From Ostreococcus lucimarinus CCE9901 (taxonomy: Eukaryota > Chlorophyta > Mamiellophyceae > Mamiellales > Bathycoccaceae), in the NCBI RefSeq assembly GCF_000092065.1, contig NC_009364.1:124001-188000 (forward strand): DNA of 64,000 nt, read 5' to 3'. Positions 42,123-50,767 of this stretch are shown one piece after another. The translations under genes and the position numbers were made by a program. The notes beneath the pieces are model-generated. The model searched no databases and was not told where the DNA came from. It worked only from the letters and a program-made list of their open reading frames with translations. The stretch's first letter is position 1. Every line of letters starts with the position of its first letter.

Positions 42123-43550
42123 CTATCGCTGCCCGCCTTCGGCGGACGGTCCCACTTCGAGTCTACGCTGCACCTCCATCAATATGTGCGTCCCGATCCC
42201 CGCGGCGAAACCAATCGCCGTACTCTTAGTCGCGATCGTCACCGCAGCGGTCACCATGACGAGATACTTCTGGTGCTGATGCCATCCGGGTTTCGTCTTC
42301 AAGCCCATGCCAATGAGCTCCAAACTCGACGAAAATAACATGACTCCTAATATAGTCTTCGGAAAGTGCTCCAAGAGCTTCGTTAATGAGCTCCCGAATA
42401 ATAAACCGAGGGCAAGCTTGCACAAGCCGAGGAACACGATCGATCCTCCGCCGCGAGCACCGAAAGCGTACTGAGCCGCTAAACCGCCAGCGCCGTGGCA
42501 CGACGGCATCGCGCCTACCCAACACCCGACGATATTCATCATCCCCACGCTCGTCGCCACTGAGCTCGGCGACGCGGGAAAATCAGGAAACAATTCTTTG
42601 CTCAGTGCACACACGGAGATCACTGAATTTAACGTCGTCAATGGAAGTTGCGGGACGCCGGCGTTTACGATGCCGCGCTTTGCCTCGGACCACGACGCGC
42701 TCAAAATCTTTGGCGTGGCTGGTCCAAACTTCAATCCGCTCAGCGCGCCATCTTTCGTCATGGCCATGGTGATACCGAGCACAACGAGAATAAGCGCCAT
42801 GGGAATGTAGTGACGCATGCGTTTCCGACGTTCGCCATCCGCCTCAAGTTCGCCTCGCTCGTCGCGAATTGCCGGATACTCGGGCGAGCACACATACATG
42901 ACCGCACACATGGCCACGATGGTGACCAGTAGGCCATCCGTGCCAAACATCCCTCGCACCACACTAGCATCGCTCGACGTGTACACCGCGAGTAAAAACC
43001 CTTTCCTGGCGAGCAACAATCCAAGTCCCACTTGCATGCCTTGCACAACCGCGAGCGGCGTCACTTTATTAAACGTGTCCATCAATCTCGTCGTTCCAAG
43101 CACCAACACGATGGAAGACACGAACAAACCGGCGACCATAATTTCGTTGACATTCAACGGCGACTCTCCCAACGCCACCGCCGCGATCGTCTTCATCGGC
43201 TGCACGGGCATGGGTATCTCGTACAGAAACGCCGTGAGCACGTTGTACAATCCCGTGAACACGATTGTCGTCCCCGCGTCCACGCCACACTCGATCGACA
43301 TCCCGACGAGCAGCGGTAAAAAAGTCCCGAGATCTCCAAGCGCGCCGCTCGCCTCTCGCCAACCGAACTCGCGCCAAAACTTTTCCGCGCGCGCGCCGAC
43401 GACCGCCGCCGTCCCGCCGACGCGCCCTCTCGTCGCGCGCAGCTCCGACGCCGTCGTCTCGCCGCGCTTCTCGCGCGCGCCCGCGTCCACGACGCGAGCG
43501 TCATCATCGTCGTCCGCGATGCGAATCTCGTACTCACCCGCGGACGTCAT
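42123..43550 (-). CDS. MOT1: MOT1-type molybdate transporter
   Basis: This is a molybdate permease of the MOT1 family, related to SulP sulfate carriers but without a STAS domain. It is 475 aa with an ATG at 43550. Two MOT1 signature blocks are present: EASGALGDLGTFLPLLVGMS, and YEIPMPVQPMKTIAAVALGE. About ten hydrophobic helices follow, including SCHGAGGLAAQYAFGARGGG and FPKTILGVMLFSSSLELIGM. A hydrophilic loop near 235-255 (RDERGELEADGERRKRMR) separates the halves. Residues 1-55 are polar with no targeting peptide. Molybdate is needed for the cofactor of nitrate reductase, so its place between NRT2 and MoaA makes sense. It is convergent with NRT2 (164 bp). The start region has TGACCTTT and AAAAGCG 11 bp apart (43566-43591). 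Confidence 0.95.
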   Translation of the reverse strand: MTSAGEYEIRIADDDDDARVVDAGAREKRGETTASELRATRGRVGGTAAVVGARAEKFWREFGWREASGALGDLGTFLPLLVGMSIECGVDAGTTIVFTGLYNVLTAFLYEIPMPVQPMKTIAAVALGESPLNVNEIMVAGLFVSSIVLVLGTTRLMDTFNKVTPLAVVQGMQVGLGLLLARKGFLLAVYTSSDASVVRGMFGTDGLLVTIVAMCAVMYVCSPEYPAIRDERGELEADGERRKRMRHYIPMALILVVLGITMAMTKDGALSGLKFGPATPKILSASWSEAKRGIVNAGVPQLPLTTLNSVISVCALSKELFPDFPASPSSVATSVGMMNIVGCWVGAMPSCHGAGGLAAQYAFGARGGGSIVFLGLCKLALGLLFGSSLTKLLEHFPKTILGVMLFSSSLELIGMGLKTKPGWHQHQKYLVMVTAAVTIATKSTAIGFAAGIGTHILMEVQRRLEVGPSAEGGQR

Positions 43551-43842
43551 CGCGCGAGGGCGTCGTGACCTTTCGCGTCCCGCGAAAAGCGCTTTTTCGC
43601 GTGGATGCTCGACCCGCGCGCGTCGCCGCGCGCGCGGATGCGCGAGGAACGCTCGAGGAGATCGTGTTTAACCCAACCCGTGCGCGTGCGCGTCGCGCGC
43701 GAGGCGTAAGCGTCGCGCGCGCTGACGTGTGTGGACGCGAAATGAGAACGTGGGGACGCGCGCGCGCGCGCGCGACGAAGACGAAGACGAAGACGAAGAC
43801 GAAGACGAAGACGAAGAGACGATGGAAATCTCGCGCAACAGG
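43551..43842. other. Intergenic, MoaA 3' end to MOT1 start, with (GACGAA)7 repeat
   Basis: These 292 bp lie between two minus-strand genes. They include seven tandem GACGAA units (43774-43815), a run of CG dinucleotides just before them, and the putative MOT1 promoter motif at 43566-43591. No gene is visible; frames through the repeat are low-complexity Thr/Lys or Asp/Glu. Confidence 0.8.
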
Positions 43843-45078
43843 CTAACCCCCTATCTTGATCATCGCGCGATTATCCTGCGCCGCGAGCTCGTGCATGCCC
43901 GCGTGCGCGGCCTTCTTTCGCTTGACCGCAGCGCCGATGACGCGCAAAATGTCGTCGTCCGACGCGCCCGAGCGCATGGCGTCTCGCAAGCTCACCTCTG
44001 AATTGCCGAATAAACAAACCTTCAAATTACCGTCCGCCATGATGCGTAAGCGGTTACATCCGCCGCAGAATGAGTTCGTCATGCTCGTGATGAAGCTCAC
44101 CGAACCTTTGTGACCGGGCAGGGTGAAGTTCTTCGCGACTTCCTCGCGCGGGTCGTCGACGCGCGTCAACGCGCCGTACGCCTCTTCTATTCTCGCGCGC
44201 ATCTCGGCGTACGACACCATCTTCTTCGTGCTCCACTTATTGCCGTCGAACGGCATGTACTCTATAAATCTCACATTAATCGGCTTGTCTTTCGTCAACG
44301 CCACGAAATCAAGCAGCTCGTCGTCGTTTTGCCCGCGCATGACGACGCAGTTCACCTTGACGCTCTGAAATCCGAGTTCGCACGCCTTGTCGACGCTCGC
44401 CAGTACCCGATCGTGCCCTTTCCTCCGCGTCATGAACTCAAACTTCGCCGGCACGAGCGTATCAAGCGACACATTCAAACGCGTCAATCCGTTCGCTCTA
44501 AGCGCGTCTAACCGCTTCGCGAGCGTCACTCCGTTCGTCGTGACGCTCGTCTCGCGCACCCCCGGCGTCCCGCTCACCCGTCGCACCACGTCTTCCAAAT
44601 CTTTTCTCAGCGTCGGCTCACCCCCGGTGAGCCGCACTTTATCCACCCCAGCCGCGGCAAATATTTTAACCACCCTCCCGATCTCATCCGCGGTGAGCAA
44701 CTCATCCTTCGCCGTCAAATCCACGCCGTCCTCGGGCATGCAATACCCGCACCGCAGGTTGCACTTTTCCGTCAAGCTGATGCGCAGGTAATTATGCCCT
44801 CGCCCGAACGCATCCACGAGTTCCGGCGCGACGTTCGCCGTTCGCGACGTCATCGCGCGCGCGGCGACTCGCGGATCGATTCGCGCCCTCGCCCGCGCGC
44901 CCTCGCCCGCGCGCGTCGGTTCCTCCACCGCTCGCCGCGGTGCACTTTTTGTCCCGAGCGCGCTCACCGCGTCCTCGCGCGCGCGTTCGACGCCCTGATC
45001 GCCGCGCGCGATCGCCGCGAGCGTCGCGCTCGCGCGCCGCGCGCCCGGGCGCGTCCACGCGCCGCGCGCGAGCGACAT
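43843..45078 (-). CDS. CNX2: Molybdenum-cofactor enzyme MoaA/CNX2 (GTP 3',8-cyclase)
   Basis: This is a radical-SAM enzyme that, with MoaC/CNX3, converts GTP to cyclic pyranopterin in mitochondria, the first step of molybdenum-cofactor synthesis. It is 411 aa from the ATG at 45078, and frames upstream are Arg-rich shadow. Residues 1-80 are an Arg/Ala-rich targeting peptide. The N-terminal 4Fe-4S cluster is C106, C110 and C113 ([15 protein letters not shown]). Next come [20 protein letters not shown] (SAM-binding GGEP), [17 protein letters not shown] and [14 protein letters not shown]. The C-terminal cluster is [20 protein letters not shown]. It ends in Gly-Gly, which is required in MoaA. Nitrate reductase depends on this cofactor, explaining its place in the cluster. 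It is in tandem with MOT1. Confidence 0.97.
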   Translation of the reverse strand: MSLARGAWTRPGARRASATLAAIARGDQGVERAREDAVSALGTKSAPRRAVEEPTRAGEGARARARIDPRVAARAMTSRTANVAPELVDAFGRGHNYLRISLTEKCNLRCGYCMPEDGVDLTAKDELLTADEIGRVVKIFAAAGVDKVRLTGGEPTLRKDLEDVVRRVSGTPGVRETSVTTNGVTLAKRLDALRANGLTRLNVSLDTLVPAKFEFMTRRKGHDRVLASVDKACELGFQSVKVNCVVMRGQNDDELLDFVALTKDKPINVRFIEYMPFDGNKWSTKKMVSYAEMRARIEEAYGALTRVDDPREEVAKNFTLPGHKGSVSFITSMTNSFCGGCNRLRIMADGNLKVCLFGNSEVSLRDAMRSGASDDDILRVIGAAVKRKKAAHAGMHELAAQDNRAMIKIGG

Positions 45079-45154
45079 CCTCTGACGTCGCTTCGCGTCG
45101 TTTCGCCCTGTCGACCGGACCGCACCGCGCGTCACTCCGTCGCGCGCGCTCGCG
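45079..45154. promoter_or_regulatory. MoaA / unknown-gene divergent promoter, 76 bp
   Basis: This very short shared region contains GTCGCTTCGCGTCGTTT (45087-45103). Its two GTCG-TT units are 10 bp apart, much like the right arm of the NR/NiR palindrome (GACGCTTCGCGTCGCTT). It may be a member of the same regulatory motif family. Confidence 0.45.
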
Positions 45155-45937
45155 ATGTCGCGCGCGCTCGAGGACGACCACGGCTCGTTCGCCGTGATAG
45201 ATCTCGTCGCGCACCTGTACCGCGGCGGCGCGGAAGATCGAGGCGCGCTCGCGAAGATTTGGTCGCGGTACAGCGATGCGACGGTTTCAGAGCGGAAGAC
45301 GACAGGTTTCGAGATGGTGCGCATGCATCACGCGACGCTGACGAGGATGTTTCGAGACGGTGCGTGCGACACGCTCAATTTTCGCGAGCGCGACGCGCGT
45401 CGGGACCGAGGGCGCGCGGTCGAGGGACGGGACGCAAAACGGCGCGAGACGGGACGACGACGAGGACGGGCGAGCGGGACGCGACGGACCGACTGACGAC
45501 GACGACGCGTTCGAACGCGAAAAGACCCGGATGGGGATTACTTAGATATCGAAGACGTGCGCATGACGTGGGAAGAGTTCGTGGACGCGCTGAGAGACGC
45601 CACGGGGGCGTCGGCGGATGAACCGGCGTCGCCGGAGAACGCGAAGTCGTACGACGCGCTCGAACGACCGGTGATGCAAAGAAATCAATCGTTCTCGAAC
45701 TTGGCGAAGGATTTGGAGGAAGTCATCGCCGCCGCGCGCTCGCCCGGGACGAGCGCGGACAACACGCCCGAAGGTTCGACGCGTGGGATTCAGAGAATTT
45801 CATCCTCTGGGATGCTTTTGGGCATCGGCTGCTCGAGCCGCGAACCGTCGCTTCGAGGCGGCAACGCGTTTCACGCGGGCATGACCGTGCGCTCGGAAGA
45901 TTTGAAGAGTCGCCTCGAGAAGAACGCGACGCAGTGA
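45155..45937 (+). CDS. Hypothetical protein in the nitrate/Moco cluster, two exons
   Basis: I do not recognise the family. Exon 1 is 45155-45359, the intron is 45360-45545 (186 bp; GTGCGT donor, ACTGAC branch motif, CTTAG acceptor), and exon 2 is 45546-45937. The product is 198 aa. The intron assignment rests on the shared signature, and joining gives [19 protein letters not shown] in frame. Residues 1-95 look folded and helical ([41 protein letters not shown]). Residues 100-198 are Ser/Pro/Thr/Asn-rich and probably disordered, with possible phosphosites ([20 protein letters not shown]). There is no signal or membrane segment. It is divergent to MoaA with only 76 bp between starts and upstream of the UBA4-like gene in the same direction, so it is likely co-expressed with Moco genes. 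Confidence 0.75.
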
Positions 45938-46070
45938 TCGTTTCCGCGAAATGCGCCGCATCAATACGCGTAATACGTCAATATAATCTATTGTACCTCG
46001 CTCCCGCGCCGAAAAGCGCAGCCAAAAGTCGCTTCGCCCCACAAGTCGTCGGCGTCGACGCGCGCGCGTC

Positions 46071-47447
46071 ATGCCCGCCGAAACCGAAACCGCGCGCAAG
46101 TACCACATCGTCGGCGACTACGCCACCGCGCTGAACCCTCGAAACGACGCGCGAAGCGTGGAAAAATACGCGCGACACTTGGTGCTGCGTCCCCACGGCG
46201 CGCGCATCCAACGCGCGCTGTGCGCCGCGCGCGTCCTCGTCGTCGGCTGCGGTGGCCTCGGGTGCCCGTGCGCGATATATCTCGCCGCCTCGGGCGTGGG
46301 AACGCTCGGATTGTGCGACGCGGACGCGGTGGAGCTGAGCAACTTGCATCGACAGGTGGGACACTCGACGGCGGCGACCGGGACGTCGAAGGCGAAGTCG
46401 TTGGCGGCGCGGTGCGAGGGATTGAACGATGGCGTTCGAGTCGTGGTGCGAGAAACGTTCGCGACGACGGAAAATGTGATGGAACTTGTGGCGGGGTACG
46501 ACTTGGTGTGCGATTGTAGCGATAATCCGAGGACGAGGTATTTGTTGTCGGACGCGTGCGCGAGCGCGGAGATTCCGCTCGTGAGCGCGGCGTGCGTGGG
46601 ATTTGAAGGGCAGCTCACGGTGCTGTGTGGCACGCGAGCGTGGAATGATGACGATGAATCGTTTGGGGAGTTTGCGCCCGCACCGTGTTATCGATGTTTG
46701 TTTCCGACGCCGCCGGCGTCGGGAGACGCCGGGACGTGCGGGGCGTCTGGCGTGCTCGGACCGCTGCCTGGCATCGTGGGTACTTTTCAAGCGCTCGAGG
46801 CCATGAAAACGCTGGCTGGGGTAGGGGAGTCCATGCGAGGAAAAATGTTAACGTTCGACGCGTTGAGCGCGAGACCGACGATGACGTTGAACATGCGGGA
46901 ACAGCGAGACGCCGCGTGCGCGTGTTGCTCGACGTTGACGTCTCACGACGGACGCTTCGACGTCGCGACGTACGATTACGACGCTTTCTTATCGTCGACG
47001 CCGTGTCCGATGCGCGGAAGAAAAGCGAGACGCGGTGGCGTTGATGTGAACGCGCCGCCGAAGTTTGGGGCGCGAGAAATGCCGGAGCGCGGCGGCGGCG
47101 GCTGGCGACGCGTGGATGCGAAAGCGGCGACGACGTACGTCAAAGATGAGGGCGTCACCGTAGTCGACGTGCGTCCCAAGCACATGTACGACGCAGCGCA
47201 CATACCTGGATCTATTTCGTTACCAATAGAAACGCTCGACGTCGAGACGTGGAACGGCGCCGTGGGCGCGGCGGTTGAAGGATACCGTCTGTGCTTCGTG
47301 TGCGCGGGAGGCAACAACAGCCAAAGAGCGGCGCAATGGTTCGTGGACGCGAAAGTCGCCACCGCTGCCCCGGCGAGCGTCGTCGACGTTTGTGGCGGTC
47401 TCGCCGCGATGCGCGACGCGGGCTACGACGTCCCGAGACTCGATTGA
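46071..47447 (+). CDS. CNX5: MOCS3/UBA4/CNX5-type activating enzyme with rhodanese domain
   Basis: This is an E1-like enzyme that adenylates and sulfurates the C-terminus of small sulfur carriers (MOCS2A/CNX7 for molybdopterin, Urm1 for tRNA thiolation). It is 458 aa from the ATG at 46071. The ThiF/MoeB domain spans about 30-290: YARHLVLRPHGARIQRALCA, RVLVVGCGGLGCPCAIYLA (ATP site), CDADAVELSNLHRQVGHS, and SDNPRTRYLLSDAC. Zinc Cys candidates are in APCYRCLF and ACACCSTL. The rhodanese domain is about 345-455: VTVVDVRPKHMYDAAHIPG, and the active-site Cys in LCFVCAGGNNSQRAA. The loop differs from the usual CRxGNDS form but keeps the Cys. Both halves are intact, so molybdopterin synthesis and tRNA thiolation are both plausible roles. 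Confidence 0.95.
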   Translation: MPAETETARKYHIVGDYATALNPRNDARSVEKYARHLVLRPHGARIQRALCAARVLVVGCGGLGCPCAIYLAASGVGTLGLCDADAVELSNLHRQVGHSTAATGTSKAKSLAARCEGLNDGVRVVVRETFATTENVMELVAGYDLVCDCSDNPRTRYLLSDACASAEIPLVSAACVGFEGQLTVLCGTRAWNDDDESFGEFAPAPCYRCLFPTPPASGDAGTCGASGVLGPLPGIVGTFQALEAMKTLAGVGESMRGKMLTFDALSARPTMTLNMREQRDAACACCSTLTSHDGRFDVATYDYDAFLSSTPCPMRGRKARRGGVDVNAPPKFGAREMPERGGGGWRRVDAKAATTYVKDEGVTVVDVRPKHMYDAAHIPGSISLPIETLDVETWNGAVGAAVEGYRLCFVCAGGNNSQRAAQWFVDAKVATAAPASVVDVCGGLAAMRDAGYDVPRLD

Positions 47448-47497
47448 TTAAAATTGTTTCAACGCGCGGCGAGCACTTTATTTCTACAACAACACGC

Positions 47498-47722
47498 CTA
47501 CGATTCCACGCGCGCTTGCACGATCTCCGGTCGTTCACCCTTGGATTCCGCGGTTTGCATCGTCGCGAGCGCCGCCTCGACGACGCCCTCGGTGAGTTCG
47601 CCGCTCGCGCTCATCGCGTCCACCACCTCCTGCGCCTCTTCGGGCGATTGCGAGTTCAGAACTTTGTAGTAATTCGAAAAGTCGCGGCGACGATCGCCCC
47701 ACCCACGATTCGCCGCCACCAC
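47498..47722 (-). pseudogene. Protein-like frame overlapping the 3' end of the cyt b5 gene (possible frameshifted C-terminus)
   Basis: This is a second frame on the same strand that overlaps the last codons of the cyt b5 gene and runs 158 bp further. It reads as a convincing protein end (RRRDFSNYYKVLNSQSPEEA, then GELTEGVVEAALATMQTAES) and stops with TAG at 47498, close to the convergent UBA4-type stop at 47447. It is open upstream to about 47747, where it meets TAA. No ATG begins it, and no GTGCGT donor or ACTGAC branch motif is present to join it by splicing. One extra base in the cyt b5 frame between about 47700 and 47745 would connect the two. It may be a sequencing error, a recent frameshift, or a recoding site. 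Confidence 0.5.
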
Positions 47723-48339
47723 CGTCCACGCCGCGGCTTCTCGCCCTTATCCGACGCGGCGTCGCGCGTCGAGAGCGCGACCTCCGCGACGACGTCCTCT
47801 TCCGACCGCCCCTGCGGGCATCCGTTCGCCTCGAGATATCGCAACACGCCCTCGCTCGCGCCGCCCGCGTACTTGACCCAAAAGTCTCTGTCTTTCGCCA
47901 ACCACGCCGGCACCGGCGACGCGCGCGTCGTCGTCTCGCGCTCCGTCTCCGCCTCCGTCTCCGCCTCCGCCTCCGCCTCCGCCTCCGCGTCGCCCTCGCG
48001 CGTCACCACCCCGATCTGAAAATCTCTCAGCTGCGTCCACGCCCGCGCGCTGTGAATCTCCTCGAACTCATCGCTCGCCTCTTTCCCGAGCGCCCGCGCG
48101 ATCGCCAGCGCCGTCGACACCTGCCCCGCGTTGTTGAATCCCGGGTGCGTCGTCGCGAACGCCGTGATGTCGAACACGCGCTCGCGCACCACGATCCATC
48201 CGTCCGCGAGGCGCGCGTGCGCCGCGACGTCCTCGCGCGTGTACTTTCGCCACCTCGCGCGCTCGTCGTCCGTCGGCGCGCGCCGGAGCGCGTCGACGAC
48301 GGCGAGGTCGACGGCGACGTCGCGCCCGGACGCGTGCAT
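47656..48339 (-). CDS. NR-type cytochrome b5 domain protein
   Basis: This is a free heme-binding cytochrome b5 protein, 227 aa from the ATG at 48339 in the frame as read. The heme domain spans about residues 22-105: YTREDVAAHARLADGWIVV, RVFDITAFATTHPGFNNAG, and DEFEEIHSARAWTQLRDFQI. The axial ligands are the His in THPGF and in EIHSARAW. The second block, H-S-A-x-A-W-x-Q-L-x-x-F-x-I-G, is almost the same as in the nitrate reductase of this window (HSAKAWKQLEPFYIG), so it is NR-type. An acidic Glu/Ala/Thr repeat (GAGGCG units) follows, then a second small helical region. The C-terminus may continue in another frame. It is divergent to the Moco-only NR-like gene. Confidence 0.85.
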   Translation of the reverse strand: MHASGRDVAVDLAVVDALRRAPTDDERARWRKYTREDVAAHARLADGWIVVRERVFDITAFATTHPGFNNAGQVSTALAIARALGKEASDEFEEIHSARAWTQLRDFQIGVVTREGDAEAEAEAEAETEAETERETTTRASPVPAWLAKDRDFWVKYAGGASEGVLRYLEANGCPQGRSEEDVVAEVALSTRDAASDKGEKPRRGRWWRRIVGGAIVAATFRITTKF

Positions 48340-48658
48340 CGTCGCGCCGTTCGAGCGCGGACGACCGGACGCGTCGTCGGCGGCGCGCGGACGCGCGGCC
48401 GCGCGCGCGCGGACGCGTCGCGCGTCGCGCGCGCGCGTCGCGCGTCGCGTCGTGGCGCGACGACGTCGACGGGCGCGAAGCGTCACTTTGGTAAAAAAGG
48501 AAAAAATGCGTATGGGCAAACAGTATGACGCTTCGGCGACGCTTGGAGATTCCGAAACGACTCGGTCGACGGCTGGCGTCGACGCGACGCGACGCGCACA
48601 ACGCGGCCCTCGCGCGGTCGACGCGGCGTCGCGAGACTCGAAGCGTCGTCGTCGAGTC
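48340..48658. promoter_or_regulatory. Cyt b5 / NR-like bidirectional promoter, 319 bp
   Basis: No gene is seen, but an in-frame ATG at 48506 would extend the NR-like protein by 51 residues of basic sequence. The region holds AAGCGTCA (48478-48485), an A-rich stretch (48491-48507), CGTATGGGCAAACAGT (48509-48524) and two GACGCTT copies (48527-48533, 48538-48544) 11 bp apart. The same elements occur at the NR/NiR promoter, which suggests shared control of both NR-type gene pairs. Confidence 0.6.
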
Positions 48659-50324
48659 ATGGCGAACGCCGTCGTCGCGATCGTCGCCGCGGGCGCGGGC
48701 GCGTTCGCGGGCAAGCTGCTCGACGGGAAAAAGCGCGAGACGTCGCGAGGCGCGGACGACGCGGACGACGTCGACTTTAAGACGGACGCGAAGTCCAACG
48801 TCGATCACGCGGCGGCGGCGAAAAAGCATCAGTACCTGGCGCAGAAGTACCCGGAGGTGGACGAGCGAGACTTGAAGACGCCGGATAATTGGGTGAAGAG
48901 GCATCCGTGCGTGCGAGACGCGAGGCGACGCGAACGCGGGACGACGAGGACGCGGCGAACGACGACGGCGCGCGTGACTGACGGTGGTTTGCGTCGATCG
49001 TGGTGATAGGAATTTGATTCGTCTGACCGGGAAACACCCGTTTAACGTCGAGGCGTCGCTTCCGGAGTTGTATGATTACGGATTCATCTCGCCGGTGAAC
49101 TTGCACATCGTGCGGAATCACGGCGCGGTGCCGAAGTGCGATTGGGACACGCACAAGATTAACATTTGTGGCAACGTCCCGAAACCGTTCGAGATCGGTA
49201 TGGACGAGTTGGTGAAAATGCCGAGCGACACGTTCCCGTGCTTGGTGGTGTGCGCGGGGAACCGTCGGAAGGAACAAAACTTGGTCAAGTCGTCGATTGG
49301 GTTCTCGTGGGGGCCGTGCGCCATCGGAAACACGTACTGGACGGGCGTACCGCTGCGAGTGTTGCTCAACAGAGCGGGCATTCATAAGCCCGGTCCGGGT
49401 GCGCGATACGTGTGCTTGGCTGGTCCGCAAAACGAATTGCCGAAGGACTACCCCGATCAAGACGGTGGTCCGGGATCGTACGGCACATCCATCGACATGG
49501 AAACCGCGCTCGATCCGACGTGCGATGTCATTGTGGCGTACGAACAAAACGGTGCCAAGCTTCACCCAGACCATGGATTCCCAGTGCGGGTGATCATTCC
49601 CGGTTACATCGGTGGGCGCATGATAAAGTTTTTGAAGGAGATTAAAGTCACCGACAGAGAGTCAAACAACTTTTATCACTTCAACGATAACCGCGTGTTA
49701 CCGCCGCCAGTTGACGCTGAGCGCGCGACCGAGGAGGGATGGTGGTTCAAGCCCGAGTTCATCATCAACCAACTCAACATTAACGGTGCCATCGCGTACC
49801 CGGCGCCCGAAGAAGTCATTCCCAAGTCGCAAAAGACGTACGCCTTCAAAGGTTACGCCTACTCTGGCGGCGGTCGCAAGGTCATTCGCGCCGAGCTTTC
49901 CTTCGATCAAGGCTTGAGCTGGGAATTGAGTGATATTCACACTCGCGAAGAACCGCGATGGGCCGATTTCAGCTCCGGTGACAAGGCCAGGCACTGGTGC
50001 TGGTGCATGTGGACTCTCGAAGTGCCGATTGAGAAGCTCCTCGACAAAAAGTGCGTCGAAGTGTGCTTCCGCGCCGTCGATCAATCCATGAACAAAATGG
50101 ACGAGCGCCCGACGTGGAACGTCATGGGTATGTTGAACAACCCGTGGTACCGCGTCCGCATCCACCACACGCCCACGGGCGACGTTCGCGTGGAGCATCC
50201 GTGCATCGCCGGTCCGACCCCCGGCGGCTGGATGCAAAAGATGGCGGCTAAGGAACCCACCGGAGAACTTCTCTGGGGCTGGGGCGGCCAAGGCACGCCG
50301 GCCGCGCCCCCGAGAGAAGAATAA
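48659..50324 (+). CDS. Nitrate-reductase-like protein with Moco and dimerisation domains only, two exons
   Basis: This is a molybdenum-cofactor oxidoreductase of the NR/sulfite-oxidase family. Exon 1 is 48659-48906, the intron is 48907-49009 (103 bp; GTGCGT donor, ACTGAC branch motif, GATAG acceptor), and exon 2 is 49010-50324. The product is 520 aa. Residues 1-20 contain a hydrophobic stretch (NAVVAIVAAGAGAFAG) followed by Lys/Arg, a possible anchor or signal. The Moco domain has Cys164 in VVCAGNRRKEQ. HWCWCMWTLEVPIEKLL and TWNVMGMLNNPWYRVRI are NR-type (sulfite oxidase has WNLRG-like sequence there). It ends with EHPCIAGPTPGGWM and a short tail, without cyt b5 or FAD/NAD domains. It therefore needs an external electron partner, and the divergent NR-type cyt b5 gene is the obvious candidate. 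The substrate (nitrate, sulfite or N-hydroxylated compounds) is unknown. Confidence 0.9.
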
Positions 50325-50485
50325 ATTATTCGTGATGTTTTTCGATTTATTATGACCTCGTGTAAGATTATCACCATCATTCCTTAAGTCTCTCTCTCTT
50401 CGCCGTCGACGCTCGGCGTCGACGCTCGCGCGCCTCACACGCAGCCTCGCGTCCGACTTCGCTTCATCCCACGACCGCGCGCGCG

Positions 50486-50767
50486 ATGGATCTCATATTC
50501 ATCCTCCGTCAATACATCGGCATCGTCCTCTCCATGGCCGCCTTCGCCGGCTTCGCCTTCTGCACCAAACTCGAGCGACGCTTCGACCTCGACCAAACCA
50601 AAATCATTCACGTCTCCGTCGGTCTCGCCGTCGTCGGCCTGCTGTTCCACGAACTGCGCCCGTACAAGCGACAGGCTGGATTGACGTTTAGCAAAGAGCA
50701 GGCCGAGGAGGAGTGGAAGGCGCGCGAGGAGGAGATCGCCGCGGCGAAGACGAAGAAGAAAAAGTAA
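50486..50767 (+). CDS. Small two-helix membrane protein, unknown
   Basis: I do not recognise the family. It is 93 aa with an ATG at 50486. Two hydrophobic helices (about 8-27, RQYIGIVLSMAAFAGFAFC; and 40-57, KIIHVSVGLAVVGLLFHEL) are followed by a charged helix (FSKEQAEEEWKAREEEIAAA) and the tail KTKKKK. The last four Lys fit a KKxx-type ER retrieval signal for a type I membrane protein. Codon use and composition (Phe, Ile, Val in helices) differ from the surrounding GC-rich noise, which supports a real gene. It lies 161 bp downstream of the NR-like gene in the same direction, and 220 bp before the kinase gene. Confidence 0.75.
   Translation: MDLIFILRQYIGIVLSMAAFAGFAFCTKLERRFDLDQTKIIHVSVGLAVVGLLFHELRPYKRQAGLTFSKEQAEEEWKAREEEIAAAKTKKKK

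Noticed and set aside
47640-47760. An intron joining the two frames at the end of the cyt b5 gene
   Set aside because: No GTGCGT donor or ACTGAC branch motif occurs on the coding strand, and the available gap (under 110 bp between a blocking TAA and TGA) leaves no fitting intron with the right phase.
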